NCBI GenBank assembly: GCA_021648585.1
Contig: JAKISM010000023.1
Location: 1 to 22,047 of the forward strand
Source: Devosiaceae bacterium
Lineage (GTDB): Bacteria > Pseudomonadota > Alphaproteobacteria > Rhizobiales > Devosiaceae
Length of the DNA: 22,047 bases
Direction: 5' to 3'
The notes under the pieces are model-generated. The model did no database searches. It saw only the letters and a list, made by a program, of their open reading frames with translations, and was not told where the DNA came from. Within the stretch, counting starts at the first letter, position 1. Every line of letters starts with the position of its first letter. This document shows positions 1 to 7,595 of this stretch, piece after piece. The position numbers and the translations under genes are program-made.

Positions 1-590
1 CTTTAGCCCCAGATAATCTTGATGCCGCATCTTCTTTGGGCGATATTTTGCGCTTCAATAAAAAGTATGATGAAGCTATTATTGCCTATTCAAAAGCACT
101 TAAAATTGCTGGCGGTGATAGGCCAGCCGATTGGCGCTTTTATTATGTTAGAGGAATAGCTTACGAGCGTGCAGATAAATGGGAGTTAGCTGAAAAAGAT
201 TTTCAAAAATCCCTTAAATTAAATCCAGGACACCCCCAAGTGCTAAACTATCTTGGATATAGCTGGGTTGATAAAGATATAAACCTAAAACAAGGGCTAG
301 AGCTAATTAAATTAGCAGTAAAAGCTAGCCCAATGGATGGCTATATTGTTGATAGTTTGGGTTGGGCATATTATCGTTTGGGACAGTTTGAGAGGGCAGC
401 TATTGAACTTGAAAAGGCGGTCAATTTACGTCCAAATGATGCTGAAATAAATGATCATCTTGGTGATGCTTATTGGCGAGTAGGACGCAAGCTAGAAGCT
501 AATTTCCAATGGAAAATAGCAATTTATGTTGATGGAGATGGAGTTGTTACTAAGCGAGCTACTCCAAAATTAGAAAATGGATTAGATTAG
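1..590 (+). CDS. Tetratricopeptide repeat protein, 3' part only
   Basis: The reading frame is open from the left edge, so the gene begins upstream; the TTG at 36 is an internal leucine codon, not a start. The visible C-terminal 195 or so residues are made of about five degenerate TPR units (for example the runs around YDEAIIAYSKALKI, WELAEKDFQKSLKLNPG, FERAAIELEKAVNLRPND). TPR solenoids are protein-protein interaction scaffolds; no catalytic motif is visible. In rhizobia a long exported TPR protein of about 600 residues commonly precedes ispE, which fits, but the signal peptide would lie outside the window. The stop is 8 bases before the ispE start, suggesting co-transcription. The fold is certain; the specific role is unknown. 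Confidence 0.85.
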   Translation, partial: LAPDNLDAASSLGDILRFNKKYDEAIIAYSKALKIAGGDRPADWRFYYVRGIAYERADKWELAEKDFQKSLKLNPGHPQVLNYLGYSWVDKDINLKQGLELIKLAVKASPMDGYIVDSLGWAYYRLGQFERAAIELEKAVNLRPNDAEINDHLGDAYWRVGRKLEANFQWKIAIYVDGDGVVTKRATPKLENGLD

Positions 591-598
591 GGTGCAAA

Positions 599-1468
599 AT
601 GAGCGATGTTTCCTATCATGAATTTGCACCTGCTAAAATAAACCTTGCCCTACATATAATTGGCAAAAAACATCATATGCACCTGCTTGATAGTTTGGTG
701 GCTTTTACAACCATTGGTGATAATTTAAGCGCCACAATTTCAAATGTTGATAGCTTAAAAATAATAGGGCCATTTGCCTCATCATTAAAAGACAGCCAAA
801 ATAATTTAGCTCGAAAAGCAATAGAATTATTTAGAGAAAAACATCCTAAATCTTTGCCCAAGGGGTTTTGCTTTGTGCTTGAAAAAAACCTACCCATCGC
901 ATCTGGTATTGGTGGTGGTTCTGCGGATTGCGCTGCTACTTTGAGAATTTTAGCAAAATTTAGCAAATATGATATTTCAAATAATGACTTGCAAAGCCTA
1001 GCTCAGATTTTGGGAGCAGATGTTAGTGCGTGTCTTTTTAGCGAAACTCTAAAAATGCAAGGGTTTGGCGAGAGGATTACCCTCCTTGATCCGCTGCCAA
1101 GCACATATATATTGTTAGTTAATCCCCTTGAAGAGGTTTCAACAAAGCAAGTTTTTGAAAACCTAAAACAGGTTAATAATGATGCTTTACCTGAAATAAA
1201 ACAAGCATTTAGCAATGTTGAGCAACTTGCAAATTACCTAACAAACACACGAAATGACTTAGAAGAGCCAGCAATAAAAAATGCTGATATTATTAAGATA
1301 TTATCTGATTATGTTGGTAATATTTCAGGCTGTCATTTTGCCCGCATGACAGGATCAGGCGCTAGTGTTTTTGGCCTATTTAGTTATGAGCAAGAAGCAA
1401 AAATGGCACTGAAATCAACTCAAAAGAAGTGGCCTAATTTTTGGGTGGCACAGGGGAAGTTAATTTAA
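599..1468 (+). CDS. ispE: 4-diphosphocytidyl-2-C-methyl-D-erythritol kinase (IspE)
   Basis: IspE is the ATP-dependent GHMP kinase that phosphorylates CDP-ME at the 2-hydroxyl in the MEP (non-mevalonate) isoprenoid pathway, in the cytoplasm. The 289-residue length is normal. Visible motifs are the N-terminal FAPAKINLALH strand with the catalytic lysine (K13), the glycine-rich ATP loop PIASGIGGGSAD (99-110), D141 in LGADVSACLF, and the C-terminal MTGSGASVFGLF loop. The usual GYHLLDSL is HMHLLDSL here, a conservative family variation. The ATG at 599 follows the TPR gene by 8 bases with only a weak ribosome-binding site. The downstream polyprenyl synthase converges on it and the two stop codons overlap; both genes serve isoprenoid synthesis. 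Confidence 0.95.
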   Translation: MSDVSYHEFAPAKINLALHIIGKKHHMHLLDSLVAFTTIGDNLSATISNVDSLKIIGPFASSLKDSQNNLARKAIELFREKHPKSLPKGFCFVLEKNLPIASGIGGGSADCAATLRILAKFSKYDISNNDLQSLAQILGADVSACLFSETLKMQGFGERITLLDPLPSTYILLVNPLEEVSTKQVFENLKQVNNDALPEIKQAFSNVEQLANYLTNTRNDLEEPAIKNADIIKILSDYVGNISGCHFARMTGSGASVFGLFSYEQEAKMALKSTQKKWPNFWVAQGKLI

Positions 1469-2496
1469 TATTCTCGAACTAGGCAAAAATCGGCAATATC
1501 AAAAAGCGCATCAACAATTTCACCGCTTGGTAATATTTCAAGTGCCTTTTTAGCATTGGCAACGCTGTTTGAGGCCTGCTGCATTACCTGTTTTAGAATT
1601 TGCTTTTCTTTCATAAGGCTAATAATTTTTTCAACAATCAAATCATCACAATCTTGATTGCCTAAAGCTGAAACTATTAATTCTTTTTCTTTATCATTAG
1701 CATTTTCTAGTAATAAGATAATTGGTAGGCTCATCTTACCTTCACGTAAATCATCGCCTGTGTTTTTCCCAAAAACTCCTTTAACTCCGCCATAATCAAG
1801 CGCATCATCACTTAATTGAAACGCCCGCCCCAATTCAATCCCATAAATACCAAGCGCTTCATAAGATGCAACATCAGCACCGCCAGCCATCGCTCCAACT
1901 TTTGTTGCCGCCTCAAATAGTGCGCCAGTTTTTGAGCGAATAACCATGTCATATTCTTGTGCTGAAGTATTAAGGTCTTTAATTTTAGAAAGTTGAAAAA
2001 CTTCCCCTTCAGCAATAATAGTTGCAGCTTTTGACAATATTCCAAGCGCATCTATATCCTTAGTCTCAACCATCATTAGAAATGCTTGCCCAAGTAAAAA
2101 ATCTCCAACCAAAACACTAGCCTGATTGCCCCAAATAATTCTAGCAGCTGGTTTATTGCGTCGCATATTGCTCTCATCAACCACATCATCATGTAACAAT
2201 GTAGCATTGTGCATAAATTCAACCGCTGCTGCAAAATATTGGCTTTTGTTGCTCTCGCTCGCATTAGGATTTGTGAACATTTTGGCACATGCAATGGTCA
2301 GCATAGGTCGTAAGCGCTTACCGCCAGAGCTAATTAAATAATTAGCAAGCTCAGGTACCATATCAACATGGGAGTGGGCACGGGAAATAATCAGTGAATT
2401 GACTTCTTCCATGCCTGTCTGTGTAAGAACTATAAGCCGCTCAAGCGCATTATTATTTGCATTAGATTGTGGGCTTGTTGTAATATTTTGTGCCAT
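1465..2496 (-). CDS. ispB: Long-chain polyprenyl diphosphate synthase (octaprenyl/decaprenyl type)
   Basis: This trans-prenyltransferase extends farnesyl diphosphate with isopentenyl diphosphate to make the side chain of ubiquinone. Both aspartate-rich motifs are intact: DDVVD at 103-107 in LLHDDVVDESNMRRNKPA, and SDDALDY around 229-235. The residue five positions before the first DDxxD is alanine (A98), the small residue typical of long-chain products; a bulky aromatic here would cap the chain at C15-C20. Length (343) is normal. Product length (C40 or C50) cannot be read from the sequence, so the symbol is by family. It is transcribed toward ispE, sharing bases 1465-1468, and divergently from the methyltransferase at 2586. 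Many rhizobia carry a small DUF2007 gene between those two; none is seen here. Confidence 0.92.
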   Translation of the reverse strand: MAQNITTSPQSNANNNALERLIVLTQTGMEEVNSLIISRAHSHVDMVPELANYLISSGGKRLRPMLTIACAKMFTNPNASESNKSQYFAAAVEFMHNATLLHDDVVDESNMRRNKPAARIIWGNQASVLVGDFLLGQAFLMMVETKDIDALGILSKAATIIAEGEVFQLSKIKDLNTSAQEYDMVIRSKTGALFEAATKVGAMAGGADVASYEALGIYGIELGRAFQLSDDALDYGGVKGVFGKNTGDDLREGKMSLPIILLLENANDKEKELIVSALGNQDCDDLIVEKIISLMKEKQILKQVMQQASNSVANAKKALEILPSGEIVDALFDIADFCLVREY

Positions 2497-2533
2497 TAAA
2501 TTATCTAAAACCTGATTTTTTAATTAGAAATAG

Positions 2534-2561
2534 TTGAAAAATACTCTATGCTTTCAATTAT
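2534..2561 (+). promoter_or_regulatory. Candidate sigma-70 promoter for the methyltransferase gene
   Basis: TTGAAA at 2534-2539 is followed after 16 bases by AATTAT at 2556-2561, in the 89-bp gap between divergent genes. The Shine-Dalgarno AAAGAG (2575-2580) lies 5 bases before the ATG at 2586. Match to consensus is good, but AT-rich DNA gives such matches by chance. Confidence 0.4.
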
Positions 2562-2585
2562 TCTTATTGAACATAAAGAGCTTAG

Positions 2586-3386
2586 ATGTCCATAGACCAC
2601 AAAACAAGTTTTGTAAAACACTCACTTACTAGTTTGGACGAATTTTTAGATGGAAAGCTTCTTATTGAACAGCCCCAAAAGGGTTTTCGCTCGGGTATTG
2701 ATGCAATTTTGCTTGGTTCCAGTGTTAAGAGTGCAAGTGTCAAGCAAGTGCCACAGGAATTACTAGAGTTGGGGTGCGGAACTGGGGTAGCTGCTCTTTG
2801 TGCTTTGGTTCACAATGATCAACTAAGCGCAACACTTGTTGATAATAATAGGCAAATGCTTGAATTAGCTAACAATAATATTGCAAGAAATAATATGCAA
2901 AATAGAGCTAAAACTATAGGTCTGGATATAGTTGATTTTGCAACATTTCCTCAAGAGGCAAATATAAAGCCAAATTCATTTTCTATAATAATCGCCAATC
3001 CGCCTTATTTTGATAGCGAAAAAGGCACAGCTGCAAAAGGGGAGGGGCGCAAAAACGCCCGTCATATGCAAAAAGGTGATTTAGATAAATGGGTAAAATT
3101 TGCTACAACTTATGCCAAAGCCAAAGGGGAAGTAATTTTTATTTTTCGAGCGGAAGGGCTTGGGGATTTACTAAAATCATTTGAAAAGCGCTTTGGTAAT
3201 ATTAAAATCCTGCCAATTATTTCACGTGATGGGCAAGATGCCTCTCGTGTTTTGGTTGGTGGAATAAAAGGATCACGGGCAAAATTACAATTAAAGTCAC
3301 CTCTTATATTACACGCAAAAGAGGGAAATAATTATTTGCCAGAAATTGAAAAAATATTTCGTGCGCAACAGCAATTACACTGGTAA
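2586..3386 (+). CDS. SAM-dependent methyltransferase, TrmN6/YfiC-like (COG4123)
   Basis: Predicted class I methyltransferase of the family that includes E. coli TrmN6, which makes N6-methyladenosine at position 37 of tRNA1(Val). SAM-binding motif I is LELGCGTGVAAL (about 60-71), and the catalytic motif IV is NPPYF (138-142), the signature of N6-adenine and N5-glutamine methyltransferases. Length (266) fits the family, and the N-terminal KGFRSGIDAILLG stretch is typical of it. The target (tRNA or another adenine or amide) is inferred from family membership only. The ATG has a clear AAAGAG five bases upstream. Placement next to polyprenyl synthase and an S49 peptidase is a recurrent rhizobial neighbourhood. 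Confidence 0.82.
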   Translation: MSIDHKTSFVKHSLTSLDEFLDGKLLIEQPQKGFRSGIDAILLGSSVKSASVKQVPQELLELGCGTGVAALCALVHNDQLSATLVDNNRQMLELANNNIARNNMQNRAKTIGLDIVDFATFPQEANIKPNSFSIIIANPPYFDSEKGTAAKGEGRKNARHMQKGDLDKWVKFATTYAKAKGEVIFIFRAEGLGDLLKSFEKRFGNIKILPIISRDGQDASRVLVGGIKGSRAKLQLKSPLILHAKEGNNYLPEIEKIFRAQQQLHW

Positions 3387-3431
3387 TGATGCTTAGCATT
3401 TCCTATGTAGGTAAAAATATTGGAGAAATAA

Positions 3432-4313
3432 ATGTACGAATTAGAAAATGACGAGAAGAAAAAGCCGCTAGAAAAGCTTGGCTATTGGATTGGTAAAAAA
3501 CTAGGGAAGGGTAACGTTACAATTCCCGTTGTAAGGTTACACGGCGTAATTTCCTCTGATCAAAAACCAAACCGTATTAACATTCAATCTGTTAACCCAA
3601 TGCTTGAAAAAGCGTTCAAGATGAAAAAAGCTCCAGTGGTTGCTATTGTCATTAATTCTCCGGGTGGCTCGCCTGTGCAATCTCGCCTTGTGGCTAACAG
3701 AATTTCTCAACTCTCAAAAGAACACGACAAGAAAGTTTTGGTTTTTGTTGAAGATGTTGCAGCATCAGGTGGTTATTTTATCGCAGTTGTTGGGAGCGAA
3801 ATATTTGCCGACCCTTCTTCTATTGTGGGCTCTATTGGTGTGGTTATGGGGGGGTTCGGGTTTGATGAGGCAATTAAAAAAATTGGCGTTTCAAGACGTC
3901 TTTATGTAACAGGTAAAAACAAATCAACGCTCGACCCTTTTTTACCAGAGAAGAAAACTGACGTAGATCGTATAAAAAAAGTAGGTACTGAAATCCATAA
4001 AACCTTTATTGATTATGTAAAAACTCATCGTGGTGATAAGCTCAAAGGAAAAGATGATGTGCTATTTACTGGTGAATGGTGGACAGGAGTTAGTGGGCTT
4101 GATTTAGGTCTTATTGATGCTATTGGCGATATGCACGAAGTGCTAAGAGAGCGCTATGGCAATGATGTTAATTTGAAAATAATTGAAGCAAAAAAATCAT
4201 TATTTCAAATCCCTAAGCTTGGCCTATCAACTGGCATTAATGCCAATTCTATTGCTGGTGAGGCTATTAGTGCTATTGAAGAGCGTGCGCTTTGGTCACG
4301 TTTTGGACTATGA
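3432..4313 (+). CDS. S49 family peptidase (SppA/SohB-like)
   Basis: Serine-lysine peptidase of clan SK related to signal peptide peptidase A. The expected nucleophile is S112 in VAASGGYF and the general base K164 in GKNKSTLDPF. Their spacing of 52 residues equals that of the S147/K199 pair in Bacillus subtilis SppA. The INSPGGS loop (74-80) forms the oxyanion region. At 293 residues it is the short, single-domain form. No signal peptide or convincing membrane segment is visible, so it is probably cytoplasmic or peripherally membrane-bound. GGAGAA at 3422-3427 supports the ATG. Its last codons are duplicated just after the stop (see the repeat at 4296-4335). The role in rhizobia is not established. 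Confidence 0.88.
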   Translation: MYELENDEKKKPLEKLGYWIGKKLGKGNVTIPVVRLHGVISSDQKPNRINIQSVNPMLEKAFKMKKAPVVAIVINSPGGSPVQSRLVANRISQLSKEHDKKVLVFVEDVAASGGYFIAVVGSEIFADPSSIVGSIGVVMGGFGFDEAIKKIGVSRRLYVTGKNKSTLDPFLPEKKTDVDRIKKVGTEIHKTFIDYVKTHRGDKLKGKDDVLFTGEWWTGVSGLDLGLIDAIGDMHEVLRERYGNDVNLKIIEAKKSLFQIPKLGLSTGINANSIAGEAISAIEERALWSRFGL

Positions 4314-4335
4314 AATCACGTTTTGGATTATAGAA
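4296..4335. repeat. 20-bp tandem duplication spanning the peptidase stop codon
   Basis: Units at 4296-4315 and 4316-4335 agree at 17 of 20 positions. Each contains codons for Ser-Arg-Phe-Gly-Leu followed by a stop (TGA in the first, TAG in the second). The second unit lies in a different frame from the gene, so it is not translated with it. This looks like a replication-slippage duplication of the gene end that has since diverged. Confidence 0.8.
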
Positions 4336-4357
4336 AAAATGAATATTAAGGAATAAA

Positions 4358-4579
4358 TTGGGCATGTTATTTAAGCTTCTTACCTATATAGTTGTTTTTT
4401 CTGTGGTCTTTTATGGGATAAGAAAAATTATTACTGATTGGCGTAATAAATTTATCCATGATGATGCGCAAAAGCACCAACGTGATCTTAAAGAACGTGA
4501 TCAGGATAATGTCATTAATCTAAAGCCAGACGATGATGGGGTGTTTCGACCTAATGATGAGAATAAGAAAGACGATTAG
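4358..4579 (+). CDS. Small membrane-anchored protein of unknown function
   Basis: A 73-residue protein with one N-terminal hydrophobic helix (about residues 4-22, LFKLLTYIVVFSVVFYGI) followed by a highly charged tail rich in Asp, Lys and Arg, ending in INLKPDDDGVFRPNDENKKDD. It is probably a single-pass inner-membrane protein with the tail in the cytoplasm (positive residues follow the helix). AAGGAA at 4348-4353 lies 4 bases before TTG 4358 and 10 before ATG 4364, so TTG is the better start, with ATG two codons later as the alternative. The tail resembles small conserved rhizobial proteins seen near S49 peptidase or glycyl-tRNA synthetase genes, but I cannot name a family. It is probably co-transcribed with the peptidase. 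Confidence 0.65.
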   Translation: MGMLFKLLTYIVVFSVVFYGIRKIITDWRNKFIHDDAQKHQRDLKERDQDNVINLKPDDDGVFRPNDENKKDD

Positions 4580-4610
4580 CTAGAGTTGCAATTTTTCCAA
4601 AGTTTTGCCT

Positions 4611-5621
4611 CTAAATATTCTTTGCAGGTCGTCCCTCTTTACCAAATAAATGATAAAGCTTGTCTTTGGGTGCAAAATTTATTGTCTCACCGATTTTATA
4701 TTTTGTCTTGCCCTGCTGCCTAATAATAACAGGCTCCTCAGCCCCAATATTTACATAAATGAAGCTATCAGATCCTAAAACCTCATAATATACTATCTCA
4801 CCAGACCAATTTGCATCTGTTTTAACAATTTTCATATGTTCAGGGCGAACACCGACAATATCAGCGCCATATTTTTTTGCGAACTTGCCTTTGAAAAAAT
4901 TCATCTTGGGCGAGCCAATAAATCCAGCAACAAATAGGGATTGTGGGCTATCATAAAGCTCCATCGGCGTTCCAACTTGCTCAATAATCCCATCACGCAA
5001 CACTACTATTCTATCTGCCATTGTCATAGCTTCAACTTGATCATGGGTCACATAAATCATGGTAGTATTTGGCAGGCTTTCACTAAGCGAGCCGATTTCA
5101 CGGCGCATTTGCACCCTTAAAGCCGCATCAAGATTTGATAGAGGTTCATCAAATAAGAAAACTTTTGGCTCACGAACTATTGAGCGCCCAATCGCCACAC
5201 GTTGACGCTGCCCACCAGAAAGCTCTTTTGGCAATCGTTCAAGATAATCATGTAATTGTAGTTTTTTAGCCGCCAAATTGACCATTTCCTTGATTTTATC
5301 AGCAGGTAGCTTTTGTAATTTTAGTGAATAGGCCATATTATCATAAACGCTCATATGCGGATAAAGCGCATAAGATTGAAATACCATAGCGATGCCTCGT
5401 TTTGAGGGAGCTACATCATTTACCATTCGCCCATCAATTTCTAAAGTACCAGAAGTAATTTCCTCAAGCCCAGAAATGCAACGCAATAATGTAGATTTAC
5501 CGCAACCAGAAGGGCCAACAAAAACTATAAATTCTCCTGATTTAATATCAAGATTAATGTCTTTTAATACTTCAACTGTGCCGTAATTTTTATATAGGCC
5601 TTCAATTTTTAGATCTGCCAT
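4611..5621 (-). CDS. aglK: Alpha-glucoside ABC transporter ATPase AglK (MalK/UgpC type)
   Basis: This is the cytoplasmic ATPase powering import through AglF/AglG. Walker A is GPSGCGKST (36-44), the signature LSGGQ (134-138), Walker B VFLFDEP (154-160), and the switch histidine H193 in VTHDQ. The C-terminal part carries the TOBE-type regulatory region of MalK-like ATPases (IVGVRPEHMKI). Length 336 is slightly short for the class (usually 350-370), the loss being in the C-terminal domain. GGAGGA sits 3 bases before ATG 5621. It lies 44 bp downstream of aglA and is probably transcribed with it. ATPases of this class can serve several sugar porters, so the substrate is inferred from the neighbours. 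Confidence 0.9.
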   Translation of the reverse strand: MADLKIEGLYKNYGTVEVLKDINLDIKSGEFIVFVGPSGCGKSTLLRCISGLEEITSGTLEIDGRMVNDVAPSKRGIAMVFQSYALYPHMSVYDNMAYSLKLQKLPADKIKEMVNLAAKKLQLHDYLERLPKELSGGQRQRVAIGRSIVREPKVFLFDEPLSNLDAALRVQMRREIGSLSESLPNTTMIYVTHDQVEAMTMADRIVVLRDGIIEQVGTPMELYDSPQSLFVAGFIGSPKMNFFKGKFAKKYGADIVGVRPEHMKIVKTDANWSGEIVYYEVLGSDSFIYVNIGAEEPVIIRQQGKTKYKIGETINFAPKDKLYHLFGKEGRPAKNI

Positions 5622-5665
5622 AATTCCTCCAAATATGCTCTAAACCATCAATATTTCCAAAGCCA

Positions 5666-7342
5666 TCAATGTTCTAATGATCTAGCAATGTAAGTTTCAA
5701 GTGGTGCTAAATTTACCGCTCTTTCCCCATTTAGTTTTTTTGATCCCGGTGCATTAATATCCTCGTGCTTCATGTCATCTGGAAACTCAAACACTTGTTC
5801 TTTTTCGCTCATGTTAAAAATACAAATCAACGAAGCATCTTGTGAAAAACGCTTAAACGCAAAAATGCCCTCAGGCGCTTTTAATAATTCTATTTCTCCG
5901 ATTTTTAGCGAAGAATGATTTTTACGAAATTTTATAAATTCTTTATAAAAGTTCAAAACTGAATTGGGTTGCTCTTCTTGCAAATCAACCGCCTTTGATA
6001 AATGATCTGCTGGAATTGGTAGCCATGATTTTTTAGCATTTGAAAACCCACCTAAATGGGCTAAAGATTGCCACACCATAGGAGTTCTACAACCATCTCT
6101 TCCCTTAAAACGTGGCCAAAATTTTATTCCATAAGGATCAACTAAATCCTCAAAAGAAATATCAGCTTCACTTAGCCCTAATTCCTCACCTTGATAAATG
6201 CAGACCGAGCCCCTCATGCAAAGTAATAATGCTATAGCTAATTTAGCAAATTTGTCCTCTAATCCATGTTGCGCCCAACGTGTTACATGGCGCACAACAT
6301 CATGGTTTGAAAATGCTAAACATGTCCAGCCATCATTTGCCTGCTCTTTCATGCTAGAAATAGAATTTGAGAAATGTTTCGGGGTGAACTCTCCTCCCAA
6401 TAAATCAAAAGTATAAGCCATATGCAAATGTTGATCGCCACTTGTATATTGAGCCATAAGTTCAATTTGGCGTTGTTCATCTCCTATTTCGCCAACAGAA
6501 GTAGTCCCCGGAAATTCATCTAATAAATTGCGTATTCGCTTAATAAAATCAATGTTCTCTGGCTGGCTTTTATCAAAAATATGATTTTGGAAATTATAAG
6601 GATTAACGCTAGGAGCGGTTGTGTTATTTATTTTCTCTTTATCAAGAGAAGGGTTGTCTTTTAGGCTTTGCGAGTGGAAATAAAAATTGACCGTATCAAG
6701 ACGAAACCCATCAACTCCTCTTTCAAGCCAAAAGCGCATTTCACTAATTAAAGCATCACGTACTTCAGCATTATGAAAATTTAGGTCTGGCTGCTCTGAG
6801 AGAAAATTATGCAAATAATATTGTTCTCGTGTTGTATCCCATGTCCAAGCAGGACCCCCAAAAATTGACAGCCAATTATTTGGCGCAGTGCCATCAGGCT
6901 TTGCATCTTCCCAAACATACCAATCAGAATAATCATTAAATGCTGACATTCTACTTTGTTCAAACCAGCTATGCTTATCAGACGTGTGGCTAATAACTTG
7001 GTCTATTATAACTTTAAGGCCAAGAGAATGAGCCTTGCTAAGTAGCTGATCAAAATCTCGTAATGATCCAAATAATGGATCTACATCACGATAATTGGAA
7101 ACATCATAGCCAAAATCTTTCATCGGAGATGTAAAAAAAGGTGAAAGCCAAATTGCATCAACCCCTAAATCACAAACATATTCCAAACGTTGAGTTATAC
7201 CAACTAAATCCCCAACACCATCTCCATTATGATCTTGAAATGATCTTGGGTAAATTTGATAAATAACAGCACCTCGCCACCAATCATTTTTTGATGAAGA
7301 ATAAGAAGATAGATTATTTTTTAATATAGCTTGATGATCCAA
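5666..7342 (-). CDS. aglA: Alpha-glucosidase AglA, GH13
   Basis: Cytoplasmic glycoside hydrolase releasing glucose from imported alpha-glucosides; no signal peptide is visible. All GH13 regions are present: DQVISH (D114-H119), GFRLDTVNF with nucleophile D216, VGEI with acid/base E285, and FSNHD with D348 as transition-state stabiliser. QPDLN (184-188) marks the oligo-1,6-glucosidase/alpha-glucosidase branch, and NGDGVGDL (39-46) matches its N-terminal calcium loop. After the nucleophile comes Thr-Val rather than Val-Ile, a pattern associated with alpha-1,4-specific enzymes such as the Halomonas GH13_23 enzyme. The start is TTG at 7342, with AAGGGGG (7348-7354) 5 bases upstream; no ATG near the domain start competes. 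It is first in the aglA-aglK unit. Confidence 0.93.
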   Translation of the reverse strand: MDHQAILKNNLSSYSSSKNDWWRGAVIYQIYPRSFQDHNGDGVGDLVGITQRLEYVCDLGVDAIWLSPFFTSPMKDFGYDVSNYRDVDPLFGSLRDFDQLLSKAHSLGLKVIIDQVISHTSDKHSWFEQSRMSAFNDYSDWYVWEDAKPDGTAPNNWLSIFGGPAWTWDTTREQYYLHNFLSEQPDLNFHNAEVRDALISEMRFWLERGVDGFRLDTVNFYFHSQSLKDNPSLDKEKINNTTAPSVNPYNFQNHIFDKSQPENIDFIKRIRNLLDEFPGTTSVGEIGDEQRQIELMAQYTSGDQHLHMAYTFDLLGGEFTPKHFSNSISSMKEQANDGWTCLAFSNHDVVRHVTRWAQHGLEDKFAKLAIALLLCMRGSVCIYQGEELGLSEADISFEDLVDPYGIKFWPRFKGRDGCRTPMVWQSLAHLGGFSNAKKSWLPIPADHLSKAVDLQEEQPNSVLNFYKEFIKFRKNHSSLKIGEIELLKAPEGIFAFKRFSQDASLICIFNMSEKEQVFEFPDDMKHEDINAPGSKKLNGERAVNLAPLETYIARSLEH

Positions 7343-7347
7343 AATAT

Positions 7348-7354
7348 CCCCCTT
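7348..7354 (-). promoter_or_regulatory. Strong Shine-Dalgarno fixing the TTG start of aglA
   Basis: AAGGGGG on the minus strand ends 5 bases before TTG at 7342, with no ATG in position, so a TTG start is well supported. Confidence 0.7.
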
Positions 7355-7376
7355 AAAAAACTGCTCCTAATGAAAT

Positions 7377-7394
7377 TAGCTCTTAAAAGAGCTA
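7377..7394. other. 8-bp inverted repeat in the aglA leader
   Basis: TAGCTCTT and AAGAGCTA are separated by AA at 7377-7394, 35 bases before the aglA start. It could form a short hairpin in the mRNA leader or be a protein-binding palindrome. Function is unknown and the sequence differs from the LacI-type operator. Confidence 0.4.
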
Positions 7395-7428
7395 CCCATA
7401 TTGTTAGAATAATTTGCTCAATAATAAT

Positions 7429-7458
7429 ATTATCAAACAGATAAAAACATTTGAGCAA
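7429..7458 (-). promoter_or_regulatory. Candidate promoter for aglA-aglK
   Basis: On the minus strand, TTGCTC (7458-7453) and GATAAT (7434-7429) are separated by 18 bases. Transcription would begin near 7422 with a leader of about 80 nt. The operator at 7478-7496 would lie some 56-74 bases upstream of that start, an unusual place for simple steric repression. The call is tentative. Confidence 0.3.
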
Positions 7459-7466
7459 AACATATT

Positions 7467-7494
7467 TTGACAAATCTTACCAAAACGTTTTAGT
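7467..7494 (+). promoter_or_regulatory. Candidate aglR promoter overlapping the operator
   Basis: A perfect TTGACA at 7467-7472 is followed after 16 bases by TTTAGT (7489-7494), a weak -10. The operator core lies in the spacer, so AglR bound there would block its own promoter. The -35 match and operator placement are seen; autorepression is inferred. Confidence 0.38.
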
Positions 7495-7496
7495 TA
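7478..7496. promoter_or_regulatory. LacI-family operator between aglA and aglR
   Basis: TACCAAAACGTTTT (7478-7491) is identical to the left 14 bases of the core of the aglE-side palindrome, with a degenerate right half. The central CG in an A/T-symmetric palindrome is typical of LacI-family sites. Its place between the divergent aglR and aglA makes AglR the obvious ligand. Confidence 0.75.
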
Positions 7497-7595
7497 CCTA
7501 AACTATAGCGTTTTTTGTGTCAATTCGTCAACTTTTTGAATAGGGTTTTTTAAGTTTTACATTCAAGTAAGCTAAAATTTTGAGAAAATAATTTA

